Source: Bacteroidota bacterium
GTDB taxonomy: Bacteria > Bacteroidota > Bacteroidia > Flavobacteriales > Flavobacteriaceae
Assembly (NCBI GenBank): GCA_006227965.1
Contig: SBFL01000329.1
Location: 1-5,580 of the forward strand
Direction: 5' to 3'
DNA: 5,580 nt
Shown: piece after piece, positions 1 through 5,580 of the stretch
Position numbering within the stretch: position 1 is the first letter of the stretch
Layout: each line of letters opens with the position of its first letter
Made by a program: the position numbers and the translations under genes
Notes under the pieces: model-generated
The model's database searches: none
Seen by the model: only the letters and a program-made list of their open reading frames with translations
Told to the model about the DNA's origin: nothing

Positions 1-300
1 GCGATTGCCATGTACATAGGCATCTTTGGCGGATGGATTGCCGGCGTTTTCGGTGGGTTCAGCTCAAGTGCGGATTTCGTGGAGGGCCTGCAGCTGGATT
101 TTATCCCTTTCCACGTCACCTATTCGTTTATAAAATCCATTGTTTTTGCCTTTATAATTGCCACAATCCCATCCTACCATGGATACTATATGAAAGGGGG
201 CGCCCTTGAAGTAGGCAAAGCCGCCACGATTTCCTTTGTATGGACCAGCGTGGCTATCATAATCCTGAACTATATCCTCACCCAATTAATGCTCGGCTAA
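1..300 (+). CDS. mlaE: MlaE-family ABC transporter permease, C-terminal part (5' end outside window)
   Basis: This is the last 99 residues of an inner-membrane permease of the MlaE/YrbE family, which works with a MlaF ATPase and a MlaD (MCE) protein in phospholipid transport between inner and outer membrane. The frame is open from base 1, so the gene begins upstream; the ATG at 10 is internal. Visible are a glycine-rich hydrophobic segment (visible residues about 4-22, with GIFGGWIAGVFGG), a second membrane segment (about 41-58), the family's conserved stretch after it (YYMKGGALEVGKAAT, about 62-76) and a last hydrophobic helix (about 77-93) ending in TQLMLG, a typical MlaE C-terminus. The ATPase gene starts two bases after the TAA, which supports translational coupling. 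The assignment rests on the C-terminal motif and on the neighbour; the substrate is inferred from the family. Confidence 0.9.
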   Translation, partial: AIAMYIGIFGGWIAGVFGGFSSSADFVEGLQLDFIPFHVTYSFIKSIVFAFIIATIPSYHGYYMKGGALEVGKAATISFVWTSVAIIILNYILTQLMLG

Positions 301-302
301 GT

Positions 303-1070
303 ATGATCGAAGTAACCGACCTGCAGAAATCATTTGACGGAGTCCCGGTCCTTAAGGGGATCAGCACCGTGTTCGAGCGGGGAAAGACCAATCTGATCAT
401 CGGGCAGAGCGGTTCCGGGAAAACGGTTTTCATGAAGTGCCTGTTGGGGCTCATTACTCCTGATAAAGGCAAGATCAGCTACGAGGGAAGGGTCTACTCC
501 GAACTCAGCCCGGAGGAGCAGAGGGACCTTCGGCAGGAGATGGGGATGGTCTTTCAGGGAAGTGCGCTTTTTGACTCCATGACCGTGGAGGGGAACGTGA
601 TGTTTCCCCTTGACATGTTTACCAAACAATCACAGGCCGAAATGCAGGACCGGGTGGATTTTGTGCTGGAACGGGTCAACCTGTTGGATGCACACAAAAA
701 ATATCCCGCTGAGATTTCCGGGGGAATGCAGAAACGCGTGGCCATTGCCAGGGCCATCGTGATGAATCCGAAATACCTTTTTTGCGATGAGCCCAATTCC
801 GGGCTGGACCCCAAAACGGCCATCATCATAGACAATCTCATTCAGGAAATTACCCGGGAATACAACATCACTACCGTGATCAATACCCACGACATGAATT
901 CAGTAATGGAAATCGGGGAGAAAATCGTCTTCCTCCAGCACGGGGTAAAAGAATGGGAAGGGACCCATCAGGATATCTTCAAGACGGACAACAAGGCGGT
1001 AAGCAATTTTGTCTATTCCTCCGAACTGTTCAAAAAGGTGCGGCAGATGTATCTGGAAGAACGGGATTAA
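303..1070 (+). CDS. mlaF: MlaF-type ABC transporter ATP-binding protein
   Basis: This 255-residue protein is the cytoplasmic ATPase that powers the MlaE permease encoded just before it; by family knowledge the complex moves phospholipid across the envelope. All ABC motifs are visible: Walker A GQSGSGKT (34-41), Q-loop FQG (Q85), signature ISGGMQKR (138-145), Walker B with YLFCDEP (catalytic Glu163), D-loop SGLDP (166-170) and H-loop NTHD (His196). The length fits MlaF. An in-frame ATG exists at 240, but it would add 21 residues inside the mlaE reading frame; the ATG at 303 gives the family-typical start MIEVTDLQKSF and sits two bases after the mlaE stop, so it was chosen. Walker B is followed by Asn165, where many ABC ATPases have Thr. 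The TAA (1068-1070) overlaps the stop of the convergent DUF389 gene. Confidence 0.95.
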   Translation: MIEVTDLQKSFDGVPVLKGISTVFERGKTNLIIGQSGSGKTVFMKCLLGLITPDKGKISYEGRVYSELSPEEQRDLRQEMGMVFQGSALFDSMTVEGNVMFPLDMFTKQSQAEMQDRVDFVLERVNLLDAHKKYPAEISGGMQKRVAIARAIVMNPKYLFCDEPNSGLDPKTAIIIDNLIQEITREYNITTVINTHDMNSVMEIGEKIVFLQHGVKEWEGTHQDIFKTDNKAVSNFVYSSELFKKVRQMYLEERD

Positions 1071-2578
1071 CCCCCTGCTTCATAGACCCGGATCCGATCA
1101 TTCTTCAACCGAATCTGTAGCCATTTAGTCAGCCGGGGCAGTGCATCCCTCCGGTCACGTCTTCGCGCATCGTCTTTCCAGCGAACCACGAACACCGGGA
1201 TGGTATCCGTTTTGCTAAAATCCGTTTCCAGTGTATAGGCAAAAGACAACCCGGCCAAATCTTCATAACTAGCATGCGCCTCCGCGGAAATTGCTTCAAA
1301 GGCTTTCATGCTTTCCGCAAGGTTGCTCATCTGGGAAATTTCTTCCTCCAGGATGCGGATCCGTTCGTCCTTAGTGAGCAATTCTGCCTTTTTGGATTCA
1401 TAGAGCTCGCTCACATACCGCAATTCATTTTCGCTGTCCGTACGCCCGCCCTGCACGACCTTGAGTTCTGTATCCTGCAATTCCGAAAACCGCTGCATCT
1501 GGGACTTCCATGTCTGAATGACATTGTCGGGGATTTGTTCATTACCCATACAAACCACTTCAATGGAGGAAATCCCGTCGCTTTGATACTCAATCTGGGT
1601 GAGGTTGTCCATATACCGGCCACCTTCTGAAAACTGGTACACGGCTATGGTTTCATTAACAAGGCGCTGTGCCTGGTTGCGGAACCTGGATTCTTTCCAA
1701 ACATTGTAAAAGGTATACCCCGCAGGGACCATCACCAGGATGGCCACCAGGTAGGCGATCCGGGAGATAAACTGCCTTCTTTTGGAGTCTGCATAGCGAA
1801 CCATGGGGAACCGCAGGATCTTCAATACCAGGAAGGTCGCCAGGGCAATGAAAATGGTGTTAATGGTAAACAGGTACAAAGCCCCCCAGGCGTATTCCCA
1901 GTTGCGGATCGCCAGTCCAAACCCGACCGTACAAAGGGGTGGCATAAGGGCTGTGGCAATCGCCACTCCGAAGATCACCGTGGCTATGGTACCTTTCTTG
2001 GCCCGGGCAATCACCAGGGCGAGGCCGCCGAAAAAGGCGATGAGCACATCCCGTATGTCCGGGGCCGTACGGGCCAGGAGCTCAGAGGACTCGTCCCGGA
2101 TCGGGAAAAAATTGAAAAAAAGAAAGGCCGTGAGCACGCTCAATCCAACCATGATGGCAAAGTTCTTCAGGGAACGCCTAAGGGTAAAAATGTCATTGAT
2201 GGCAATGGACATCCCGATACCCAGGATCGGGCCCATAAGGGGGGAAATAAGCATCGCTCCGATGACGACTGCGGTGGAATTTGCATTGAGACCCACCGAG
2301 GCGATGAAAATGGAACAGATAAGGATCCAGGCCGTATGCCCCTTGAACGAAATATCAGCTTCAATGGCTTCCCGTGTCGCCTGCTTGTCCGTCTCTCGCC
2401 GGATATTCAGCAAATCCCTGAGGAAGGAAGTGACACTGCCGAGCAGGCCCCTGAAATCCTTTTTTACCTCTTCACCCTTTTCCTTTGTTTCCTGATCGGC
2501 CTTATCCTGCGCTTCCTTTTCGATTTGCTTCTCCCGCCCATCCTCCGGGGTAAGTCCGTGCTGATCTGTTGGTTCCAT
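1067..2578 (-). CDS. DUF389 family integral membrane protein of unknown function
   Basis: This 503-residue protein carries the DUF389 (uncharacterised hydrophobic domain) core. Residues 1-45 are highly charged and rich in Lys, Glu, Gln and Asp, and probably cytoplasmic. Residues about 82-292 hold some seven hydrophobic segments (approx. 82-97, 102-126, 138-158, 174-193, 198-223, 229-255, 272-292), including the diagnostic stretch NSTAVVIGAMLISPLMGP (100-117) and ATALMPPLCTVGFGLA (208-223). Residues about 295-503 form a soluble C-terminal domain; about 383-430 is heptad-like and Glu/Lys-rich, a likely coiled coil. No signal peptide or catalytic motif is apparent. The ATG at 2576-2578 lies four bases after the manC stop, so the two are probably cotranscribed, with no promoter visible between them. 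Function is not known for the family; a transport or channel role would be a guess. The family call is firm. Confidence 0.9.
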   Translation of the reverse strand: MEPTDQHGLTPEDGREKQIEKEAQDKADQETKEKGEEVKKDFRGLLGSVTSFLRDLLNIRRETDKQATREAIEADISFKGHTAWILICSIFIASVGLNANSTAVVIGAMLISPLMGPILGIGMSIAINDIFTLRRSLKNFAIMVGLSVLTAFLFFNFFPIRDESSELLARTAPDIRDVLIAFFGGLALVIARAKKGTIATVIFGVAIATALMPPLCTVGFGLAIRNWEYAWGALYLFTINTIFIALATFLVLKILRFPMVRYADSKRRQFISRIAYLVAILVMVPAGYTFYNVWKESRFRNQAQRLVNETIAVYQFSEGGRYMDNLTQIEYQSDGISSIEVVCMGNEQIPDNVIQTWKSQMQRFSELQDTELKVVQGGRTDSENELRYVSELYESKKAELLTKDERIRILEEEISQMSNLAESMKAFEAISAEAHASYEDLAGLSFAYTLETDFSKTDTIPVFVVRWKDDARRRDRRDALPRLTKWLQIRLKNDRIRVYEAGG

Positions 2579-2582
2579 AGTC

Positions 2583-3668
2583 CTAGATATAGTCTTCTCC
2601 GAATTCCTCCCTTACGCGGGATACCCATTGCTTAATATCCTGTTCCCTGGCTTTTGGCAGGATGAGAAGGGCTTTCCCGCTGTCCACCACGATATAGTCG
2701 CTGAGACCCTCGAGTATGGCTATTTTCCCCTTGGGAAGCCTTATGGTATTCCCTTTGCATCCATCCATCAGAATTCCTCCCTGCACTATGGCATTACCTG
2801 AAGGGTCTTTCTCCATCTTATCGAAGAGGGATCCCCAGGTCCCGAGGTCATTCCAGTCAAAACCGGCCGGCAATACAAAAACGGAATCCGACTGTTCCAA
2901 GATAGCATAATCTATGGAAATGTTCTCGGCTTTAGGGTAATTCTCCTCTATAAACAAAGCTTCTTTCGGGGTGTTAAATGCTTCGAGCCCTTTTTCGAAA
3001 AGACTGTACTGGGTCGGCTGGCAGGATTTGAACGCCTCAACGATTGCCGAAGCGCTCCACATGAAAATCCCGGCATTCCAAAGGAAGTTTCCCTGCCGGA
3101 TAAAATCCCTGGCAGTTTCATAGTCCGGCTTTTCGCGAAATTGCTGTACTTTTTTTAAACCCTCTTTATCCTGTTCCTCCGGGTTGTATTCGATGTAGCC
3201 AAAACCGGTGTTCGGGAAACTGGGCTGTATTCCCAGGGTACACAAAACCGGAGCCTTGCTGCAGGCTTCAAAACTTTGGAGCACATCGGCCTCAAAGGCC
3301 GCTTCATCCTCGATCCAGTGATCACTGGGGGCTACCACCATCACCGCATCCGGATTCATTTTACGAATTTTCAAGGCTGCATATAGGATACAGGGAGCCG
3401 TATTGCGCATCGCAGGCTCGGCAACCACCTGGGAAGCATCAATCTGGGGCAGCTGTTCAAGTACCAGGTCATTGTACCGTGCATTGGTAAGTATCAGGAT
3501 TTGACTGGGCGGTACAAAGCGGGAAAGACGCCCGAATGTTTTCTGGAGCAGGGAAACGCCAGCCCCCAGCATATCGTGAAATTGTTTCGGATATTCTGTG
3601 GTGCTGACAGGCCAGAAGCGGGATCCGACCCCTCCTGCCATGATTACTGCGTAATGGTTACTGTTCAA
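2583..3668 (-). CDS. manC: Mannose-1-phosphate guanylyltransferase (GDP-mannose pyrophosphorylase)
   Basis: This 361-residue cytoplasmic enzyme makes GDP-mannose from mannose-1-phosphate and GTP, the precursor of mannosylated and fucosylated surface glycans. Visible motifs are the nucleotide-binding AGGVGSRFWP (11-20) with YPKQF (26-30), EPAMRNTAP (84-92), metal-binding PSDHW (114-118, Asp116), NTGFGYIE (153-160), FREKP (177-181), NAGIFMW (198-204), and GFDWNDLGTW (269-278). It is the short form; the C-terminal cupin phosphomannose isomerase domain of bifunctional ManC/AlgA is absent. The start is a TTG at 3666-3668. An in-frame TAA at 3672-3674 rules out anything longer, and the next Met (residue 10) would remove the first beta strand that carries the nucleotide-binding loop. 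The TTG and the following AAC codon lie in the first unit of a heptanucleotide repeat. No ribosome-binding sequence is visible. The stop lies four bases before DUF389. The function call is strong; the start is less certain. Confidence 0.93.
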   Translation of the reverse strand: MNSNHYAVIMAGGVGSRFWPVSTTEYPKQFHDMLGAGVSLLQKTFGRLSRFVPPSQILILTNARYNDLVLEQLPQIDASQVVAEPAMRNTAPCILYAALKIRKMNPDAVMVVAPSDHWIEDEAAFEADVLQSFEACSKAPVLCTLGIQPSFPNTGFGYIEYNPEEQDKEGLKKVQQFREKPDYETARDFIRQGNFLWNAGIFMWSASAIVEAFKSCQPTQYSLFEKGLEAFNTPKEALFIEENYPKAENISIDYAILEQSDSVFVLPAGFDWNDLGTWGSLFDKMEKDPSGNAIVQGGILMDGCKGNTIRLPKGKIAILEGLSDYIVVDSGKALLILPKAREQDIKQWVSRVREEFGEDYI

Positions 3669-3711
3669 GGTTTAAGGTTCAAGGTTCAAGGTTCAAGGTT
3701 CAAGGTTAAAA
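3663..3711. repeat. Tandem heptanucleotide repeat, GTTCAAG units
   Basis: On the plus strand there are six consecutive 7-bp units: GTTCAAG at 3663, GTTTAAG at 3670, then GTTCAAG at 3677, 3684, 3691 and 3698. They are followed by a decayed unit GTTAAAA (3705) and a trace GTTATAA (3712). Five of the six are identical and one has a single C-to-T change. On the minus strand the unit reads CTTGAAC, and the first unit supplies the TTG start and AAC second codon of manC. The array lies between two genes on the same strand. Similar AAGGTTC-type arrays are, from memory, common between genes in flavobacterial genomes; that was not checked here. Confidence 0.9.
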
Positions 3712-3729
3712 GTTATAACCCTCATTGCA

Positions 3730-3753
3730 AACTGCCTACTGCCACTGCCAACT
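3730..3753. repeat. Short ACTGCC repeat next to the heptanucleotide array
   Basis: Plus-strand units AACTGCC (3730-3736), TACTGCC (3737-3743) and ACTGCC (3744-3749) are followed by AACT (3750-3753). The block ends exactly where the SprT-like gene's stop codon begins (3754). It is separated from the GTTCAAG array by about 18 bp of unrepeated sequence. With that array it fills most of the 85-bp gap between the manC start and the SprT-like stop, so the whole gap looks like one composite repeat cassette. No hairpin of terminator strength was seen in it. Confidence 0.7.
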
Positions 3754-4362
3754 TCACATCCCCTCAGACAACCACTCCACTTCTGCCTGAGGCTGAAAAA
3801 GGTACAATTTTCCTGTATGGAGTTCCACACATTGATAGCGTTTTATTTTTTTCGGCCCCTTTCGGAAAATACGGCCGTTATACAATCGGAAGCAACTTCC
3901 TTCCGGCAATTCAAAAACGTATTGTTTTTCCATGGGCCTGGGATCATACTCCCGGAGTGCCAGGGAAAGGGCCGTATCCGTGCTGCTGCTGGCCCTTGGA
4001 TTTTTGAAATGCCTGGCGAGCAACGGCAGCAACTGCGGTGGGAAAATCTCGGGTCTCAGGAAAGGGAGCATAAGGTGCTGGAAGGTGCGCTTCCATTCCG
4101 CCCCATGAGGTTTGATCCTCCTGCCAAACCGTTCAAACGCGAGCAAATGGGCAATCTCGTGTACCAGGGTGATCAGGAACCGATACTTGTTGGCCATGGC
4201 ATTTACGGTGATCTGATGGCTCCCATCTGGCAGGGTGCGGTAATCCCCATGACGGGTGACCCGCTCATTGACAATCTTCAGATGTACCGCATAGGCACGG
4301 ATCAACTCCATGCAGGGTGCAACTGCGCGTTCCGGTAAGTCGCGTTCGAGTACAGAACCCAT
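3754..4362 (-). CDS. SprT-like zinc metalloprotein (possible metalloprotease) with degenerate zinc ribbon
   Basis: This 202-residue protein has the SprT/Spartan-type metalloprotease core: HEIAH at 68-72 (His68, Glu69, His72) and a downstream HGAEWK (86-91) whose His86 is the expected third zinc ligand. In the wider family, eukaryotic Spartan cleaves DNA-protein crosslinks; the role of bacterial SprT-like proteins is poorly known. The C-terminal part (about 146-198) resembles the beta-rich SprT zinc-ribbon region (YVFELPEGS, RYQCVELHTGKLYLF) but has only two cysteines (Cys157, Cys178) instead of the CxxC pairs, so it probably does not bind zinc. No signal peptide is seen, so it is probably cytoplasmic. 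The ATG at 4360-4362 is the first start after an in-frame TAA (4372-4374). It follows the SDR gene by 45 bp on the same strand. The family call is good; activity is inferred from the intact HExxH. Confidence 0.85.
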   Translation of the reverse strand: MGSVLERDLPERAVAPCMELIRAYAVHLKIVNERVTRHGDYRTLPDGSHQITVNAMANKYRFLITLVHEIAHLLAFERFGRRIKPHGAEWKRTFQHLMLPFLRPEIFPPQLLPLLARHFKNPRASSSTDTALSLALREYDPRPMEKQYVFELPEGSCFRLYNGRIFRKGPKKIKRYQCVELHTGKLYLFQPQAEVEWLSEGM

Positions 4363-4366
4363 AAAA

Positions 4367-4374
4367 CAAAATTA
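4367..4374 (-). promoter_or_regulatory. Possible Bacteroidetes -7 box upstream of the SprT-like gene (weak)
   Basis: On the minus strand TAATTTTG matches the Bacteroidetes -7 consensus TAnnTTTG exactly and ends four bases before the ATG. No TTG lies at the expected -33 distance (the nearest is 11 bases upstream of the box). If it were a promoter, the transcript would be nearly leaderless. The A/T-rich stretch may instead only favour translation initiation, which in this phylum often works without a Shine-Dalgarno sequence. Confidence 0.2.
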
Positions 4375-4407
4375 GAAAAATAACCCAACCCTTTGCCAGG
4401 AGCTATT

Positions 4408-5088
4408 TCAGGGGGTGGAATTGCTGACCGGCAACACCTTGCCATTAAAGAAATTTTGGCCGGTCTGAGAGAAATCCATGATGAAAGAAGCCATCTCGGC
4501 CGCAGTGACCGGAGCCTTATAGCCCGGGAAGGCCTCCTGAAGCATTTCGGTCTGTACGGCTCCCAGGGCAAGGGCATTGAAAGAGGGGCCGGTTTCCCTG
4601 AATTCTTCAGCCAGCAATTCAGCCAGGGTTATAACTGCCCCTTTGCTGGAACTGTAGGCAGACAGGCCGGGGAATTTTGCACTTCCCTGCACTCCTCCCA
4701 TGGAACTGACCATCACCACGTGGGCATCCTTACCCATAAACGGGACAAGAGCCCTGCTTAGTCCGGCAACTCCGAAAACATTTACTTCATACACCGTGCG
4801 GAATTCAGAGACCGTCGTTTCTGCAAAGGGTTTGTTGAGCAGCAGACCCGCATTGTGGATTACGATGTCCACCCCTCCCCACTGCCGGCCAACCCAGCCC
4901 GCCACCTCTGCGATTTGTTCCGGGTCGGTAATGTCAAAAGGCCAGGCCGTGACCCCTTTCATTTTAAGTCCCTGAACCGGGCGGTCATTCCTTGACAATG
5001 CAAGTACTTCGTGCCCCGATACAGCAAACTGCCGGACCAGCTCAAATCCGATGCCACGGCTCGTTCCGGTAATGATGACCCTGCTCAT
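4408..5088 (-). CDS. SDR family NAD(P)-dependent oxidoreductase
   Basis: This 226-residue protein is a classical short-chain dehydrogenase/reductase, a cytoplasmic Rossmann-fold enzyme that oxidises or reduces an alcohol/carbonyl pair; its substrate cannot be told from sequence. Visible motifs are the cofactor loop TGTSRGIG (7-14), FDITD (51-55, an Asp that contacts adenine), HNAG (78-81), active-site Asn103 in NVFG, SSMGG (Ser128/129) and YSSSK (Tyr145, Lys149). The Ser129-Tyr145 spacing is 16 residues, about three more than usual in classical SDRs, owing to the GVQGSAKFPG loop. Arg33 after strand beta-2 (ALSRND) suggests NADP(H), as inference. The C-terminus is short for the fold (about 250 is common). 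The ATG directly follows the stop of the M28 peptidase gene (TAAATG), implying coupled translation. Confidence 0.93.
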   Translation of the reverse strand: MSRVIITGTSRGIGFELVRQFAVSGHEVLALSRNDRPVQGLKMKGVTAWPFDITDPEQIAEVAGWVGRQWGGVDIVIHNAGLLLNKPFAETTVSEFRTVYEVNVFGVAGLSRALVPFMGKDAHVVMVSSMGGVQGSAKFPGLSAYSSSKGAVITLAELLAEEFRETGPSFNALALGAVQTEMLQEAFPGYKAPVTAAEMASFIMDFSQTGQNFFNGKVLPVSNSTP

Positions 5089-5580
5089 TTATTTGAAGGT
5101 GATTTCTCGCCTGTCTGCATTGGCGATCCCACTGATAGCGGGGATCATGCGGTTGACAAGGTTTGCCATATGACCGAAATCCATTCGGGATGCTTCATCC
5201 CCGGGCTGATGGTAAAAGGCGTAGTTCTCAAAATCAAAAGTGGAAAACGTGTGTGAGGGAACTTTGAACTCCTCGTAAAAAGCGTAGTTATCCGACCGCT
5301 GGAAAAGATTGTATTCGCTGGCCGTGGGCAGATAACCCACCAGGTCTTCCCCCCCGTACTTGTTACAAATCTCGGCGAGGTTGGATTTATTGTACCCGGT
5401 CAGGTACATGAGGTAGGATTTCCCCATAGGGACCCCGGTCATTTCGAAGTTCAGCATGGCATAAAGGTCCATCTCCTGCTCCTTAAGGACTCTGGCAAGG
5501 TGTTTCGAACCGAGCAACCCTCGCTCTTCCGCGCTGAAAAGTGCAAAGATCAGGCTTCGCCTGGGAGCATTCGCTCCGAA
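5089..5580 (-). CDS. M28-family zinc metallopeptidase, C-terminal part (5' end outside window)
   Basis: The frame is open to the window edge, giving the last 163 residues of a peptidase of MEROPS family M28 (aminopeptidase type). Visible are LFSAEERGLLGSKHL (visible residues 14-28), in which Glu18 is the expected general base and Glu19 a zinc ligand; NFEM (44-47), where Glu46 takes the Asp/Glu ligand position; and FYHQPGDE (122-129), with His124 as the last zinc ligand. The first His and Asp ligands must lie upstream. A TTG at 5515-5517 could be read as a start but is an internal leucine just after the catalytic motif. Such proteins are usually exported; the signal peptide, if any, is outside the window. 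It is the first visible gene of the minus-strand series, and its stop abuts the SDR start. Confidence 0.92.
   Translation of the reverse strand, partial: FGANAPRRSLIFALFSAEERGLLGSKHLARVLKEQEMDLYAMLNFEMTGVPMGKSYLMYLTGYNKSNLAEICNKYGGEDLVGYLPTASEYNLFQRSDNYAFYEEFKVPSHTFSTFDFENYAFYHQPGDEASRMDFGHMANLVNRMIPAISGIANADRREITFK

Noticed and set aside
240..302. Longer start for mlaF at the ATG at 240
   Set aside because: It would add 21 residues with no family similarity and overlap mlaE by about 60 bp; the ATG at 303 gives the standard MlaF N-terminus.
2106..2121. Runs of six and seven A residues in the DUF389 gene as a possible phase-variable site
   Set aside because: They encode a Phe-rich membrane segment (FLFFNFF) and are short; the reading frame is intact and nothing else indicates switching.
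1803..2495. Plus-strand open frame of 230 codons opposite the DUF389 gene
   Set aside because: It is antisense to a clear membrane-protein gene, rich in Arg, Met, Ser and Lys with no recognisable domain, as expected for the reverse reading of hydrophobic codons.
3150..3159. Slippery sequence TTTAAAAAAA on the minus strand within manC, in the phase for -1 frameshifting
   Set aside because: The manC protein is complete and conserved on both sides of it, no downstream stimulatory hairpin is evident, and the run simply encodes Leu-Lys-Lys.
3663..3753. CRISPR array
   Set aside because: The units are 6-7 bp and directly tandem, with no spacers and no cas genes nearby.
3501..4007. Plus-strand open frame crossing the repeat, with a periodic VQG-RFK peptide
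   Set aside because: The periodic peptide only reflects a 7-bp repeat read in triplets; the frame is antisense to manC and the SprT-like gene and matches no family.
3817..4338. Plus-strand open frame of 173 codons opposite the SprT-like gene
   Set aside because: It is antisense to a gene with a clear HExxH core and shows no motif of its own.
4363..4407. Terminator between the SDR and SprT-like genes
   Set aside because: A T-rich stretch is present on the minus strand, but no stable inverted repeat precedes it.
5515..5517. TTG as the start of the M28 gene
   Set aside because: The open frame continues upstream to the window edge and encodes the conserved SAEERG motif, so this codon is an internal leucine.

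Overview
The window looks like a core chromosomal segment of a Bacteroidetes bacterium, most likely a marine member of the Flavobacteriaceae with moderately high G+C (Robiginitalea-like would fit; this is inference from protein style, not a database match). Supporting signs are the flavobacterial flavour of the proteins (a MlaF-like ATPase with a DEPNSGLDP Walker B region, a short single-domain mannose-1-phosphate guanylyltransferase, an M28 peptidase with an NFEM motif), the lack of clear Shine-Dalgarno sequences, and an intergenic repeat built from GTTCAAG heptamers followed by ACTGCC units.

Layout. Positions 1-1070 run on the plus strand: the C-terminal third of a MlaE-type lipid-transport permease, then its ATPase partner MlaF two bases later. 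Everything from 1067 to 5580 runs on the minus strand. In transcription order (right to left) this is: an M28-family metallopeptidase (N-terminus outside the window), an SDR oxidoreductase whose ATG directly follows the peptidase stop, a SprT-like zinc metalloprotein, mannose-1-phosphate guanylyltransferase, and a DUF389 membrane protein. The two strands converge at a shared TTAA (1067-1070) in which both stop codons interlock. The window is almost fully coding: the only gaps of note are 45 bp (4363-4407) and 85 bp (3669-3753), and the second is largely filled by repeats.

How the genes relate. MlaE and MlaF form the inner-membrane core of an ABC system that moves phospholipid between inner and outer membrane. 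ManC supplies GDP-mannose for surface glycans, lipopolysaccharide and GDP-fucose. The M28 peptidase is probably an exported or envelope aminopeptidase, and DUF389 is an integral membrane protein of unknown function. Several genes thus concern the envelope, but the minus-strand set may simply be a conserved neighbourhood of housekeeping genes; nothing shows a shared pathway.

No mobile element, CRISPR array, RNA gene or obvious new multi-gene system was found. The most interesting signal is the composite repeat at 3663-3753: its first unit supplies the TTG start codon and second codon of manC.
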